A stretch of DNA of 64,000 bases from Aulostomus chinensis. Lineage: Eukaryota > Chordata > Actinopteri > Syngnathiformes > Aulostomidae. Shown piece after piece: positions 24,201 through 38,900 of the stretch. The notes under the pieces were generated by a model. That model did no database searches and had not been told where the DNA came from. It worked only from the letters and a program-made list of their open reading frames with translations. The stretch lies in assembly GCA_037954235.1 (NCBI GenBank), contig JBBMOA010000006.1:22096041-22160040 (forward strand), read 5' to 3'. The translations under genes were made by a program, and so were the position numbers. The first letter of the stretch is position 1, and every line of letters begins with the position of its first letter.

Positions 24201-27200
24201 GCTGGTGTCTGATTCCAACACTGAACTATCCTACGTCCTGCCGTCTGAGGCTGTTAAGAAAGGCTGTTTTGAGAGGCTCTTCCAGGTATACACATACACC
24301 ACCTAGTGTTTTTAATGACTCCACCGTGCAGCCATTTGATGTTGCCTCTTATGGGTTCCTGCAGGCATTAGAGCAGAGCCTGGACAGTCTTGCCCTGACA
24401 AGCTTTGGTGTGATGGACACCACTCTGGAGGAGGTCTTTCTCAAAGTGTCTGAGGAGGACCAGTCTCTGGAGAACAGTGATGCAGGTAAGACCTTGATTG
24501 ATCATCTCCATAACATTTTTTATGGGATTTAATATAAGGTACGCAAGCAAAAGTTCAGTGAACATATGCAGAATGACCACTAGATGGCTGCACAAAGTTG
24601 ATCATGAGGTCAAGAATGTAAAGAAAAAAAATAGATAATACTGCAAGGTAATATTGATATTAATAAGAATATTTATTATCATTATTGGACAGTTTAGTTT
24701 GGCAGCAGTCTATTGATAAAACACAACAGCTCATGGACAGTCAAATAAAGATCTCATTGCTTGAAAAGTTTCAATTAATTGAAATGACAGAATCCACACT
24801 GATAGTACTATCTGCACAAATTTAGCATGACTTAGCTTTTAAAAACACACCAGAAACAAGCACATCTGATCACTTTACAAAAAAGTCTCAGTGTTGATTC
24901 GTTGGTGAAAAAGAGCTGCTCCAGCACCCAGTGGGACTCATCTTCTACTCCCTCCTCCACTCCAACACAGGCTGCACCTTCACCAGGTGTTCATGCAACC
25001 ACTCTCATCATCAGAGATACATTTTAGGATATAAACACTGCAGGGACTCAGGTGACTAACAGTCTGGACAAGAACCCTCGCTTCCTGGCAATTTATTCCC
25101 ACACTCTTACCTATTCATGTCCCACAAGTCACTCACTGGACTAACCTTGCATTAGACATTGAGATCACCTCTGTTACTGATTTAACCACCTCAGACCAGT
25201 TTTTCTTCTCTTTGTCAGCCCTTCACAAAACCCTCTGTTAAATAGGTGGTGAAAAAGAAGTGCTATTTCACCACAGAGGTCACTATAAATATGTAGTTTA
25301 GATGTCCAAATCTCAAACCATGACCTACAAGGATGTCCAAGTTTGTGCTTCAACTAAATTAGTCATTAGAGATCTCTCAACTAAGTGCAGTGCAGAAGAA
25401 AATTCTATACTGAACAAAGGAACACGTAATGCTCAGCAAAAGTGCGACACTAAATAACAACAGTTTTCTCAACTGTCAGCCACCTTGGTTTTACACATTG
25501 CTTGGTATTTGTGTATGAACTGGAACACACATTTTTGAGAACCAAATATTGTGCAATAATCAGTGTACGGTTGTGTTTTCTGTTGTTTTTTTCATTTAGA
25601 GATTATGTAATATGCATTCATGGCCATTTTGCCTCTCCTTCCCTCCATGTATCTTCTCTCTCTGTTGCTGGGCAGACATGAAGAGTTCTCCAGGTGGCAG
25701 CTCAGTGGGAAAATCCTCAGTGGGCTCAGGTTGCCTTGGGGGACTGCAGAGTGAGACTGGACCATCGGTGGAAAGTGAGAAGCCAGAGATGGAGTTGAGT
25801 AATTTGGTGATGTGCTCCGAGCTGAGCCAGAGCCAGTCTTCTCTGAAATCCTCCTCATCCATTGGCTCAGTCCGGGGAGATGAGGAGGGGCTATATGCAG
25901 ACATCTATGGAGATTACTGTTCACTCTTCACCAGTGGCCAAGGTCCTGACTCAGCAAGTTTGATGGGTAAGGCAACAAAGATGATGACTTTTTAGGTCAT
26001 TCATTTGTTTATATTAAAACTGAACTAGAAACCCACTAATGATATGACGATTGTAAAACTTTATTATATAAAAAAAAGATATTGCAATACCCTGCTGTTT
26101 AAGTTGGAAAAATACAAGACACACGCAAATCTACTCTACATTTACAAATGCATTCACAGTTTACAGATTTGCTAACTGTGTGGACATTACTGTACTCTCT
26201 CATACAAAACATATGAATTTTCCCCTTGGATATAACTGAAGTGGCCTCATTTGGTGGATGTAGATGCTGTTCTTATGGAAGAAAATAGCCTAGATGGCGA
26301 GGATCTGTCTTATTTTCTCACCTGATACCAGGGTTGGCCAAAGGCATCCTAAAATGAGAGAAATTACACAGAACTTTTTCCAAGAAAAACACAAAGGTTT
26401 TTAACTTATTCAAATAGGCATTTCCTTGTATCAGGGGCCATGTAAGGCAGCAGAACAATATTGTGAGTTGATTTTTACACATAAGCCTAATAATAGTGAA
26501 AGAATAGATAGGAGAAACCATCCAGAGGAGTGGACCTGGTGCCTGGCCTATCAGGGGCTTCATAATATTTGTGATCCAACATCCTTGTTAGAATGAACCT
26601 CATTTTATTGTACGGTATATATATTGATAAGACAGACTTAAAATGAAGCTTCTACTCTATACGTGTATTTTTTTTCAACCTGTTACCACTGAATGTTTTG
26701 TGTTCCTACAGGGGAAGCAGAGAACCCCCCATCCCCAGAACCAGGGGTGCTGGAGGGGCAGGGCAGCTACAAGCTTGAGGGTTGGTGGTTAAAACTGAGC
26801 CAGTTCCACGGCCTCATTATCAAGAGGTTCCACTGTGCCAAAAGAAACACCAAGGGCCTCTTCTCTCAGATCCTCCTACCTGCCTTCTTTGTTTGCGTGG
26901 CCATGACTGTAGCTTTATCAGTGCCTGAGATCGGTGAGATTCTAAATCGCATGCAGTCGATGGTATAGAGGATGACAGATGCTAAAGCTCAGGTCGTTCT
27001 TTAGCTGTTCAGTGGACTAGTGGAGACTGTTCAGTGGTAAATGATTGCATTATTATCATATTTGACCAACCATTCAAAAGAGTTTAGCACCACTTTCAAG
27101 TTCAACCACATTGTTGGCTGAAATTTCTACAAAAGGTGCCAACTTCATATAATATTCATCACTTACAGATCACTTGAATACAAAACGTCTCCTGCTACTC

Positions 27201-30200
27201 TGTATAGTTCACTCTGGGTGTTTGTGGTCTGGAGACTTCAGGTTTCACATCATGTCTGCTGTATGTCTGCTAAATTTTGGACCGGGACTGGTTTCCAAAC
27301 TACTGTGATATCAAAAGTCACATCTGTAGGACCACTGTTGAAGATCAGAATTTTCAGCTTTCCAGTGTCAGACTCATCAATGAATCTCAAACATTCAACA
27401 ACCAAAAATCGTATCTGACTGGGTTGGGACTAAAAAGAATCATTTACAATGGCAAATTAAATTTGATACTCCTGATCCACCTTTGCTACATCTTGACAAA
27501 ATGCTAATTTGTAATAGTTAGAAATGTGAGTTAGCAAACATGCCAAGCTGTAATGATTATAAATCACCAAATAAGTTCAAGGAGATGAATGATTGATCTG
27601 TTGCCCTTGTTTTCCAGGAGACTTACCGCCACTGATCTTATCCCCATCTCAGTATCATAACTACACCCAGCCTAGAGGCAACTTTATCCCCTACGCCAAT
27701 GAAGACAGACCCCATTACAGGTCTCATGACAGTTTTTTTTTCTTCTGATATTTCTTATCTGGTGTGCTCATACCAATAGTGTGCTATAGACTGTGGGATC
27801 ATCGTTCAGATAAAAGATGTCAGGAATGACTGTGACTATTAATAATCAAAACTAGTGAATTCATAGAATTTTTTCATTCCCTCTCAGGAGCAAATTGTCC
27901 CCTGATGCCAACCCACAGAAGATCACCAATACCCTTCGTCTGCCCTCTGGTGTGGGTGCAACCTGCGTCCTCAAAACACCCTTCAACAGCACTCTGGACC
28001 AGCTGGCCCAGAGCCTCAATCCCAGTGCCAACGACTCCAAAACTCTGGCTGCCCGCTACTTTGATTCCATGTGTCTGGACTCCTTTACAAAAGGGGTCCC
28101 CCTCTCCAACTTTGTGCCCCTTCCTCCCTCACCGGCACCTTCAGATGACCCAGACCCTCACTTTGAGGATGGACTGTGGAACTTCACTGTTGGCCCTCCA
28201 ACCACAGTTAATGGTAAATTTATGAGGATTGATAAAAGAACTAAGAAGTTAATCTCAGACAAGTAGCCAGATACACTGCAAGACAAAAAGACACAAATGC
28301 GAATTATTTAAGAAGTAAATGAATATTAAAAAGTTTGAAGACGAAAGAAGAAACAGTAATTCGCCAGAATGAACGGCAGCATTTGAATAGCAGATGCATA
28401 CGGTAAATTCTTTTAAATTTCATGGTCAAACATGGTCTTATGGATCCACCATGTGGGCGGTGATTGTGTGCTTCTTCAATCTGGTGCCATATGCCTGTTG
28501 GGTTCAACTTTTTGAAATACACAGTACACAGTTACAAATGTATTTTCATTTTAACTTGAAACATAAATAATTGTAGGTAATTACTTCAAAAGGTACCTTT
28601 TGACTTAAATTGTGGTATCTCACCCCTTGAATGGACTCATTCATGACCCTAGTCTTAACTCACTGTAAGAATTAGTTTTATTGCTCTGCACAGTTTTAAA
28701 TTCCATCCATGCATCCATCCATTTTCCTCCGCTTATCCTGTTAAGGGTCGGAAGGGGTGGAGCCTATCAGCTTTCGGGCTAGAGGCGGGGTACACCCTGT
28801 ACAGGTCACCAGATATATAGACAAACAACCATTCACACTCACATTCATACCTACGGTCAATTAGTAGTATTCAATTAGCCTAGTCTCCATTTGAATGTCT
28901 TTGCTCTGTGGGAGGAAGCCAGAGAACCCGGAGAGAACCCACGCAGGCACAGGGAGAACATGCAAATTCCACACAGAAAGATCCCGTGCCTGAGCTGGGA
29001 CTCGAACCCAGAACCTTCTTGCTGTGAGGCGACAGTGCTGAACACTGCACCACCGTGCCGCCCAGTTTTAAATTTTCTGATCAATAAATGTTCCTATTTG
29101 TCAAGGTTATGGAGTTCAAAGACATGGTGTGCGGTGCCCTGCATCTTCAAACCCATTCTCTGCAATGCACTGAATCATGCTTAGTGGTGTGCAAGGGTTG
29201 TGCTTCCTCGCTTTGCGCAGATTTCACCACCAATCTGAAAGCTCTATTTTTCTGTAGTTTCTCTTTATAAAGCAATTCACTTTTGGTGTCCATGTTGTCC
29301 TGGCAATATAAACGAGAATGACTTTCAGAATAATGTGCAGCAACTGTTTTAACAATAAAACTCATGCAGGCCTGTGATCATACTTTTATCTTTTCACTTA
29401 GGTTAAAAAACATCTGATTTTGTCTTTGCTTAGAGCCTGTGACTTCTCCTCCAACTCTTCCCCTGACTGTCCATGAGCTGGTGCGTTGTACCTGCTCTAT
29501 GCAGGGGGCTAGCTTCTCTTGTCCCAGCGGGGTTGGAGGCCGCCCACCCCTCATGAAGGTGGTGACAGGGGACATACTAGTGGACATCACAGGCCGCAAC
29601 ATCTCAGAGTATCTGCTCTTCACATCAGACAGACTGCGCCTGCACAGGTACTGTAAAGATAAACATTTGCCTCTTCACCGCATATAAAGCTGGTTTCATG
29701 GTTGTGCACTACTACCAGAAAATATTACCTTGATACTGTTCTGTCATTTACAGTACACTATTTTATATTTGACTCAGTTTGAGTTTCCATTCACAAATTT
29801 GAAAACAAAACACTATTTTTGGCCTCAAAATGAATAAAATGAAAAATTGAAATAAATTTATTAAAGAGTGCAGTGTCTGATATAACCTGGAAGCACCCTT
29901 GGTATTAGAAGTGTTATGCTGTATAACTGCAATGTCCCGGGGACTTTTAAAAAATGTACGGTAATCACCTCTATTTTATCTTTAAATAATCACCTCTATT
30001 TTATCTTTCAACTTCAGATTGAAGTTTGCATAAAGTTTGAAATTCTAATGCTTGAAAAAACATGAAAATGTCTATATTCTGTATCGTACTTTGTCAGGAC
30101 CCAAATTAGAGAGCTATCCGCTCAAGTGTGCGGTCCCTTGAGTTTGGGTGCCCAGAGTGTGATTTCACAGGAAACAGCTGTTAGCAGTAGACCTGGTCTG

Positions 30201-33200
30201 CAGTTCACCTGTTCGATTTAGACTGTGGTAGTTGTCTCGTTCTTTGGTGTGAAAGTGTTCTTTTCTGAAATAGGCATAAACAGACTCACTCCAGCTCACT
30301 TTTCAATCTCATTTGTCTTGCTCTCCTACAACATGTCATTTATACTCTGGCTTTGATTGTAATAGGTATGGTGGTCTAACAGTAGGCAACATCCAGAAAT
30401 CAATTCCAGCATCCTTTGGAAGGAAGATACCTCCAATGGTCCGTAAGATAGCGGTCCGCAGGTCAGCTCAGGTAAGACTCTCTGAACTTGCTGAGCAGCT
30501 AAGAAATATGACCAACCTTTAAGAGTAAGTCCTCCTGTGTCTAGGTTCTGTACAACAACAAAGGTTACCACAGTATGCCAACATATCTGAATGTCCTCAA
30601 CAATGCCATCCTGCGTGCCAACCTGCCTGCATCCAAGGGCAACCCTTCTGCTTATGGTAATGGAACATCAGATCCAACATGAGTATGCCTGATATTGACA
30701 ACATAGTATAGAAGCAGTTGTTTGTTATTGGGAATAACAATGTCGTTATTATCATGTGTGTGTTTTCCAGGTATCACACTAACAAACCACCCAATGAATC
30801 GAACCAGTGCCAGTCTCTCTTTGGACTACTTGTTAGTCACTGTTCCATGTTTTAAAAAATTACTATAGTTTTTTAGAATTCTCCTCTCCTCTCTGAAAAG
30901 CATATCATCTCATCTCATCTCTTCTCTTCTCCTCTCCTCTCCTCTCCTCTCCTCTCTGTATCTCCAGACTCCAGGGTACAGATGTGGTGATTGCCATCTT
31001 CATCATCGTGGCCATGTCCTTTGTGCCAGCAAGCTTTGTGGTTTTCCTGGTTGCAGAGAAATCAACAAAGGCCAAACATCTGCAGTTTGTCAGTGGCTGT
31101 GACCCAGTCATGTATTGGCTAGCTAACTACATATGGGACATGGTGAGGAGGACACTTGAAACTCTCAAAGAGACTGCATTGTAGTTGTAGAGTTTCTCAC
31201 ACAAGTACAATTACATGCAGTTAAGAAAAACCTTGATTAGTCCCAGTACAATCAGGTGATGAAACTGAACCCCTCATGTGTAATATGTGTCCGTGTTATC
31301 TCCTCCCCTCTTTCCAGCTCAACTACCTGGTCCCTGCCACATGTTGTGTTATTATTCTGTTTGTGTTCGACCTGCCAGCCTACACCTCTCCAACCAACTT
31401 CCCTGCTGTTCTCTCCCTCTTCCTCCTCTATGGGTGAGTCATAGCACCACTGCAGATCAAGCTGTTTCCTGGTTTAGGCTTGATTATATTATTTTATTTT
31501 ACATATTTTTGTTGCTTAATCTCTCAGCTGCTTACTTCAGACATTTTGTGAATTTCCAGGTTTCCGAATATCTTCTTCCAACCAAATACAGTTGAGAAGA
31601 AATTTTTTATTTTATCGTCAGTGGAAAAATGTCATGTTCAAAGAGGGAAGAAAAGGGAAAATAGAGGGCAAAAGAGACTCTGCAAAAGAACAAAAAACAG
31701 AACGGACGGACCTAGGAAGGCAAACATAAGAGATTAAGAAATTCATTTCTAGGCTATAATTCTGAAGTCAGACCCTACACCAGCTTGTGATGTGTAGTTC
31801 TAAATATGTGGTTAATTTTTGACCATACATTTCCTTGTATGGTGGAGGCAGAAACTTTCAGACACACTTTATATTCTGGCTCTATCTTTTCCTTTGGGAG
31901 ATTGATAAAGTATTTTCCATGGTATGCCAACAGATGAAAAAGAGAATATATTATTATCTTATTTTTATATTTTTTTTTGGACTGAACATTCACTTAACAA
32001 TTTAGGGAATATTTCTTCCCTTTAACTGAGAAGTAAGTTTTTGTTTTGATTTTCATGGCAAAATATGCTTATCCCATAAGTAGAGTTCTGCTCACTATCA
32101 TATTTTTTTATCCACATGTGAGGTAGTTTGAGGGTTTGGGTTACTGCTGCTGCACAGCAAGAAGGCCCTGGGTTCTGTGCCTTTCTGTGATGAGGTCACA
32201 TGTTCAGCCCATGCCTGTGTGGTGTCTCTGATAGTGCTCCGGCTTCCTCCGGCGCACCAAATGCCTGCAAGTTAGTGTAATTGGAGACTCTGATTTTACA
32301 ATTGGTATTAATGTTGTCTCTGTACTGCAAGTCAGACCTGTGATTTACCCCGCCTCTCAACCAGCGTCAGTTTAGATCGTAGCAAGCGATTGTAAGCAAG
32401 CAGATGGGATATAGTTTCTTTGGGTCTGATATCCCAAGGCCGTGCTCATGATGAAGTCTTGTTAAAATGTCTGGCTTATTCCAGGTGGTCCATCACTCCC
32501 ATCATGTACCCAGCATCCTTCTGGTTCGAGGTTCCCAGTACAGCTTACGTGTTCCTTATCGTGATCAACCTTTTCATTGGCATCACTGCCACTGTTGCCA
32601 CCTTTCTCCTCCAGCTTTTTGAACATGATAAGGTCAGTTTAACTCTTGGTACTATGAACTGTCAAGAGTGGAGAGAGGAGTTTGTTCCTATCTACTGGTT
32701 TATTGAGACACCAGGTCATTCCACAGTCTGTTTCAACTCCCAGATGTCCTGTACTGCACATGTACATGCAGAAGTGATAAGAGTTGATGTTTTCTTGTCG
32801 TCAGGATCTGAAAAAAGTCAATAGCTACCTGAAGTCCTGTTTCCTCATCTTCCCCAACTACAACCTGGGCCATGGCCTGATGGAAATGGCCTACAACGAA
32901 TACATCAATGAATACTATGCCAAAATAGGTATGAGAATACACCCCTATGTGTTGAAAAAGTGGACACACAGTATAAGACTAACCTGTTTAAACAATGTTA
33001 GCTTGTCTAAATCCTTCAGTAACTGAAGATCAGAGAGCATGGAGGGAGAGTCAATTCTTCTTACACATTGTGCCTGAAATACCATTTTATGTATATGATA
33101 TGTTAATGATTATCATGAATATGTGACATGGATTATTAGATATTGAATATTAACAATATAAGCATTTTTTCAACCAAACCTGTGACCACAATTAGAGCTT

Positions 33201-33214
33201 CAGAATGTGGCAGG

Positions 33215-33303
<89 letters not shown>

Positions 33304-35860
33304 CGCCTTGATATTCAGATTTTGTTCCTTCTATTTTCAGTTTGCAGATAACAAATGTTCTGGTTCAGGCAACAAAATGACCACTTTGCCTTTGTCCAGT
33401 AAAATGTTCTATTTAAACCCTTTTTACCTGCATATTTTTCTGCATCCTGGTTGAGATAAGTTCCCCCTTCTGTGAATTTTGCCCCTATAGTATGGAAGTT
33501 ACCAGATATTATGATGCAGCTGTTTGATAATGTGTTAATAATAATACAATTCCAGATCAGGACAAGCAGATAAAAAAAATATCAAAAAATCAGAAGCAAA
33601 TATAATCTATAATAAAATTATTACAGAAATATGTGAAAAAGCAAAACAATTCTGAGTTTGCCTGTTTCAGCTCTCCAGGCAGGGAATACCAAACTTGTGG
33701 AGCCCAAACAGTAAAGACTCATATTCTAGATTCTGGAACCACTAGCGGGGCCCTACCTGGGGACCTGGTGCCAGGATCAGGCTTAGAGTAAGTTAGGAGA
33801 TCACAGATGCGGGCACGGGCCTGAATAACAATGCCTTAAGGATTTGTAAAGCCGTGATAAAAGAAGGTTGTCTACTATAACAATTGCAATGGTAAATTGA
33901 TAGACTATCTTCATAGAATAAATTATAAATGTTGTACATCATGCATTCGCTTATTTAAGTAATTAGTTATTTATTTTTCATGTCTTTGCCCACTTCATGC
34001 TGTATAATTATTAGAGTAAATATATATATATTATAATAATATTATTATTATTGCCACTGGGATAGGCTCCAGCCCCCCTGCAACCCTTAACAGGATAAGC
34101 GGGAGAAAATGGATGGATGGATGGATTATTATTATTGTTGTTGTTGTTATTATTACTACTACTAGTACTATTATTACCTCTTCATATGGCTTTACACCTC
34201 GACTCTCTGATATCCAATTTTTTTCTGACACAGCATAGTTCGGGTTTTATGATCAGTGTTTTGTCTTGTATGTGTTACTTATGTCACCCTTGTCTTTTGT
34301 TGTTCTTGGGTAGTGTTTTTTTATGCACAATGAGAAAACCTTATATGCTTATCGTATCATTATGTTCTTTCCTACTTAGATAATTAGTAGGGGGGTTTAA
34401 ATTAAAATATTACCCTCTTGCACACAAATAAACTTTTCTATGAAAATATTCACATATATAACACATTCAATATAACACATTTATTTATTTTATACTAATG
34501 TGTCCAGGGTTCTCTGAAAGAAGAAGCAAAGCTGCCTGTTTATGCTCTTAATAAAATATGCGCTTAATGTGTCTTCAGGTCAGTTTGACAAGATGAAATC
34601 TCCATTTGAGTGGGATATTGTGACTCGAGGACTCGTTGCCATGACTATTGAAGGCTTTGTTGGTTTCCTCATCACCATCTTGTGCCAGTACAACTTCCTC
34701 AGGAAACCCCTGTGAGTGAGGGTGCATATGTACAATAGAGTCCAACCGATGCTGGGTTTTTAGGGCAGGTGCTGATTCCACTATGTACTTTATCGTCATG
34801 CATACATGTACTTGGTTAAATAAGGTCTTTACTGAGATTTATGCTATAGCTTGACACCACTCATGTAAAGGTTTGAACTCCAAACACATTCTTGCTTTTT
34901 AAAAAAATAATTAAAGTGTAACTCATTGTTTGCTGCTGCAAGAGATCTGCTATCACGATGTGCGGTGCAAAACCAGATTTTTTAATTTCTGCTTACTGGA
35001 ATTGCTGTGTTTGGAGTGAACTCATAACTTATACAGTAAGATGTACACTTAACTAGCTTCCAACCGGCTGATAAGAATGCAGCTACGACGTTACCAAGCT
35101 AGCTAATGTATAAAGTGAGCACAAATGACAGGACGGTTTATGATGTTTAATTAGATTCCAGTGTTGCATCTCACTATAATCGGCTTGCCAATTAATCGGT
35201 TGGGCTCAAATGTATACTTACAGATGGGGTTTATTGATATAATTGTTATAGTAAAATGCAAAATGTTTTCTTAAGTGGTCATTTGTTTTTGTTCTTGACA
35301 GCTACCAACCTGCAGACTACATGTCAATGATCATCAAGTGTGAAAAATTAAAGATTGAACTGCTGTTTTTTAAGTTCACAAATAAATGTATTGAATACAG
35401 GAGGGTTCCAGTCAGCTGCCAGCCTATAGAGGATGAAGATGTAGATGTGGCTTGCGAGAGACGAAGAGTGCTGAGAGGAGACGCTGACAATGACATGCTG
35501 AAGATTGAGAACCTCACAAAGGTTTAAAGAATAAGCTTATAAATACATTGTCTTGAGTAAAAAGATTACGCTCTAAAAATGTGTTTTTACCTAATACAAA
35601 ATGGACTCCTAAATTCTGTCTCAGATAAGAAGGGGCAATCCAGTGTACTTCCCTTTCATTCATGCATAGATGGGAAAACAATGAAGTGATCTGAGGAGGG
35701 GAGTACAGTGTAATAATTTGGATTGGCTGAAGATCCAGTGGTTTGAGGCAGAGGCAGGTAGCCAGCCAAAGGAATGTTCCAGCAGGCCGCCAACAGATCA
35801 CAAATGCCTTTAGCAATTTATGTGGAAGTACTCAAAGGAATTGATATAGCAGATGTAGGT

Positions 35861-35937
<77 letters not shown>

Positions 35938-38900
35938 GTGTATACAGCTATGAGAAGGAAATACAAAGCCAAATGGGAACATTTACAGATTACTTGAATA
36001 AATACATGCATGCATACATGTATATATGACTATGTAAATCCTTGGGAATAACTACATCCAGATGCTGAACCAGGTCTGAGTTTAATTAATAGAGAATTGA
36101 TTGACAGCAATGAACTAAGTGTGTGAGTCAAAGGCTGACTTAGTGCCTGTTGAATGTAACTGAACTGAGAAAGTTAGACAGTTATTTAGTGGCTGCAGAA
36201 TGAGTTTATCTGTAAAGTTTGTGTACATGCAACTTTTTCCCGCTATTAGAAATTATCTTGTCATGCCTGTCTTACTGTTTCTGTGTGTATAAAATTTTCA
36301 TTACAATTTACATACACACCCATAGAAACTCACTGACCACTTTATTAATATACTTTATACCGTTTCAATCCCTTTTAGAACCCTTTCAGAACTGTCTTAA
36401 TTCTGGGTTGCATAGATTCAACAATGTGCGCAAAACATTTCCAGATGATTTTGACATGATAGCAGCATATACAGATTCATCATGAACAGGTTTCTGCACC
36501 ATTTTTTCTGCAGATTTGTTGGCAGCACCTTCATGATGCCAATCTTCCATTCTAGAACATCCCAAAGGTGCTGTCTTCAACTGAGATCTGGGACTGTTTT
36601 TCCAGCTAAGCAAATGAGAAAAGTGCCTGTGACATGATGTTGATTTAAGGAGCTGAGGAACATGTCTTCCTCTCCCTCAGGTTTATAAATCCAGAAAGAT
36701 GGGTCGTATCCTGGCAGTGGACCGGCTGTGCTTGGGCATCCGGCCTGGTGAGTGCTTTGGGCTGCTGGGAGTGAACGGAGCTGGGAAGACCACCACCTTT
36801 AAGATGCTGACTGGAGACGAGTGCACTACTGGGGGAGAAGCCTTCATTAACGGGCACAGGTCTGTCCCAGTATCTCAATAAATGTGACAACTTTTGACCT
36901 CAATTGCCCCACATGGTGACACTACCCACAGTGACATTTACTAATCCTGTTACAATACATTTGCATGTCTTTGGACTGTGTGAGGAAGCCGGAGTACCAG
37001 AGAGAACCCACACAGGGACAGGGAGAACATGCAAACTCCACATAGAAAGCTCCCGTGCACGATTGCTGTGAGACGACAGTGCTAACTACTGCACCACCGT
37101 GCCACCTCACACATAGTCTTATTGAATATTCTCCATCTGAAGAGTACACCATACTACGTGGTGGTCTGCTGGACGACTGGCATGGAGAATGCCACCAGCA
37201 TAAGTCCAGCTTGGTTTGTGTCTGCTTTGCCTGATTTGGATGAAGGTTGCTTTCACACCTTCCTGGTTTTCTTCAGTTAAATTGAACTCTAATGTGGTTT
37301 TCCCTTTGGTATAGTTCTTTTTAGCAGATGGGAACATAATTGTACTTATCTCAAAATAACAAGCTTTATTTTCTCAGACAAAATTAACCTTTCGTGATTT
37401 AAAAAAGGCATTGCAAATGGCAAATACACTGCTGTGTGTGTGTGTTCACAGTATTTTGAAGGACCTGTTGCGTGTCCAGCAGTGTATCGGTTACTGTCCA
37501 CAGTTTGATGCTCTGTTTGACGACTTGACAGCCAGAGAACATCTGGAGCTTTACACTCGTCTCCGTGGCATTCCCTGGAAGGACCAGGAGAGGGTTTGTC
37601 TCACACACAGTCAACAAAGAAAATACATTTGTTTTTTTGGATCAAGTTAGTGATCTCAACATTGGGCTCCTCCCTCAGGTTGTGCAGTGGGCATTACAAA
37701 AACTGGAGTTGCTCAAGTATGCAGACAAGCCAGCTGGCACCTACAGTGGAGGAAACAAGCGTAAGCTGTCCACTGCCATAGCTCTGATAGGATACCCCTC
37801 ACTCATATTCCTGGTAAGACATTTTAAAGGATGTTTGTGCGGTACCTACTTTATTTTTGGCAGTGGATTAGTACACAAATGTAATGCAAAAAGGGAAACA
37901 TTTAAACCGAGGACAGTGGAGTATGGACAAATTCCGCAGTGTTGAAGTGAATGTGAATATGTGAAGTCCCTGAGCGCTATGTGTCCCCTTTTCCAGGATG
38001 AGCCCACCACTGGGATGGATCCAAAGGCTCGGAGATTCCTCTGGAATTTAATCCTGGACATAATCAAGACTGGACGATCTGTAGTGCTGACATCACATAG
38101 GTGAGACATTCTCAGGGCTGGGTTCCTAACCTTACCTGTCTTCCATGCTTGGTAGAGCACTCTGTCCAAGAGACCAAATCATGTAAACAGTGAAGAGAGT
38201 TCAGGTGGCCATAACTGAAAATGGCCCCCATTAAGTCAGTGGAACACAATAGTAGAAATAGTCAGTGATAGACAGTGATTGAACGCTAATACTTTGATAA
38301 TTTGATAGAATTTGTTCATTCCTTTACTCGAAAACCTGGTGGTGCATGTGCTTTTACTTTATTGTGATTGCATCAAAAGAGCAAGAATTGTAGATACTTT
38401 CTTCTTCATTGCTTACACCTCCAGTTGATGCATTAGACAGAACAGTATGAATTAGTAGGGGGATTTAAGTATGAGTGAATCGAAAATATAGACCAGAGTT
38501 ATAAAGGGGAAGTAACCTAATACAATGCAACATCACTTAGCATCAATCATTATCTCAGCTAGCATTTTCAGAATCTAAGTTACAAATGATTTGTGTGTGT
38601 GGATACACTTGAGAGGTCAAGTTTGACACAAGCAAATTGATTGGCTGAAGTCCCACTGTGACATTCATCCATCCATCCATTTTATTCCACTTATCGTTTT
38701 AAGGGTTGTCGGGGGGGCTTTTGGTTATGAGGCAGGCTACTCCCTGAACAGGTCGCCAGTCCATCACAGGGCCAACACATATAGACAGTCAACTTTTCAC
38801 ACTCACATTCACACCTACAGTCAATTTAGAGTATCAATCAGCCTAGTTCCCAATTGCATGTCTTTGGACTGTGGGAGGAAGCCGGAGTACCGGAGAGAAC

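Noticed and set aside
35299..35330. Extra abca2 mini-exon after TTGACAG
   Set aside because: Exon 36 (phase 2) joins 35401 directly to give LRVPVSCQPIEDE, matching the family; no exon is needed between.
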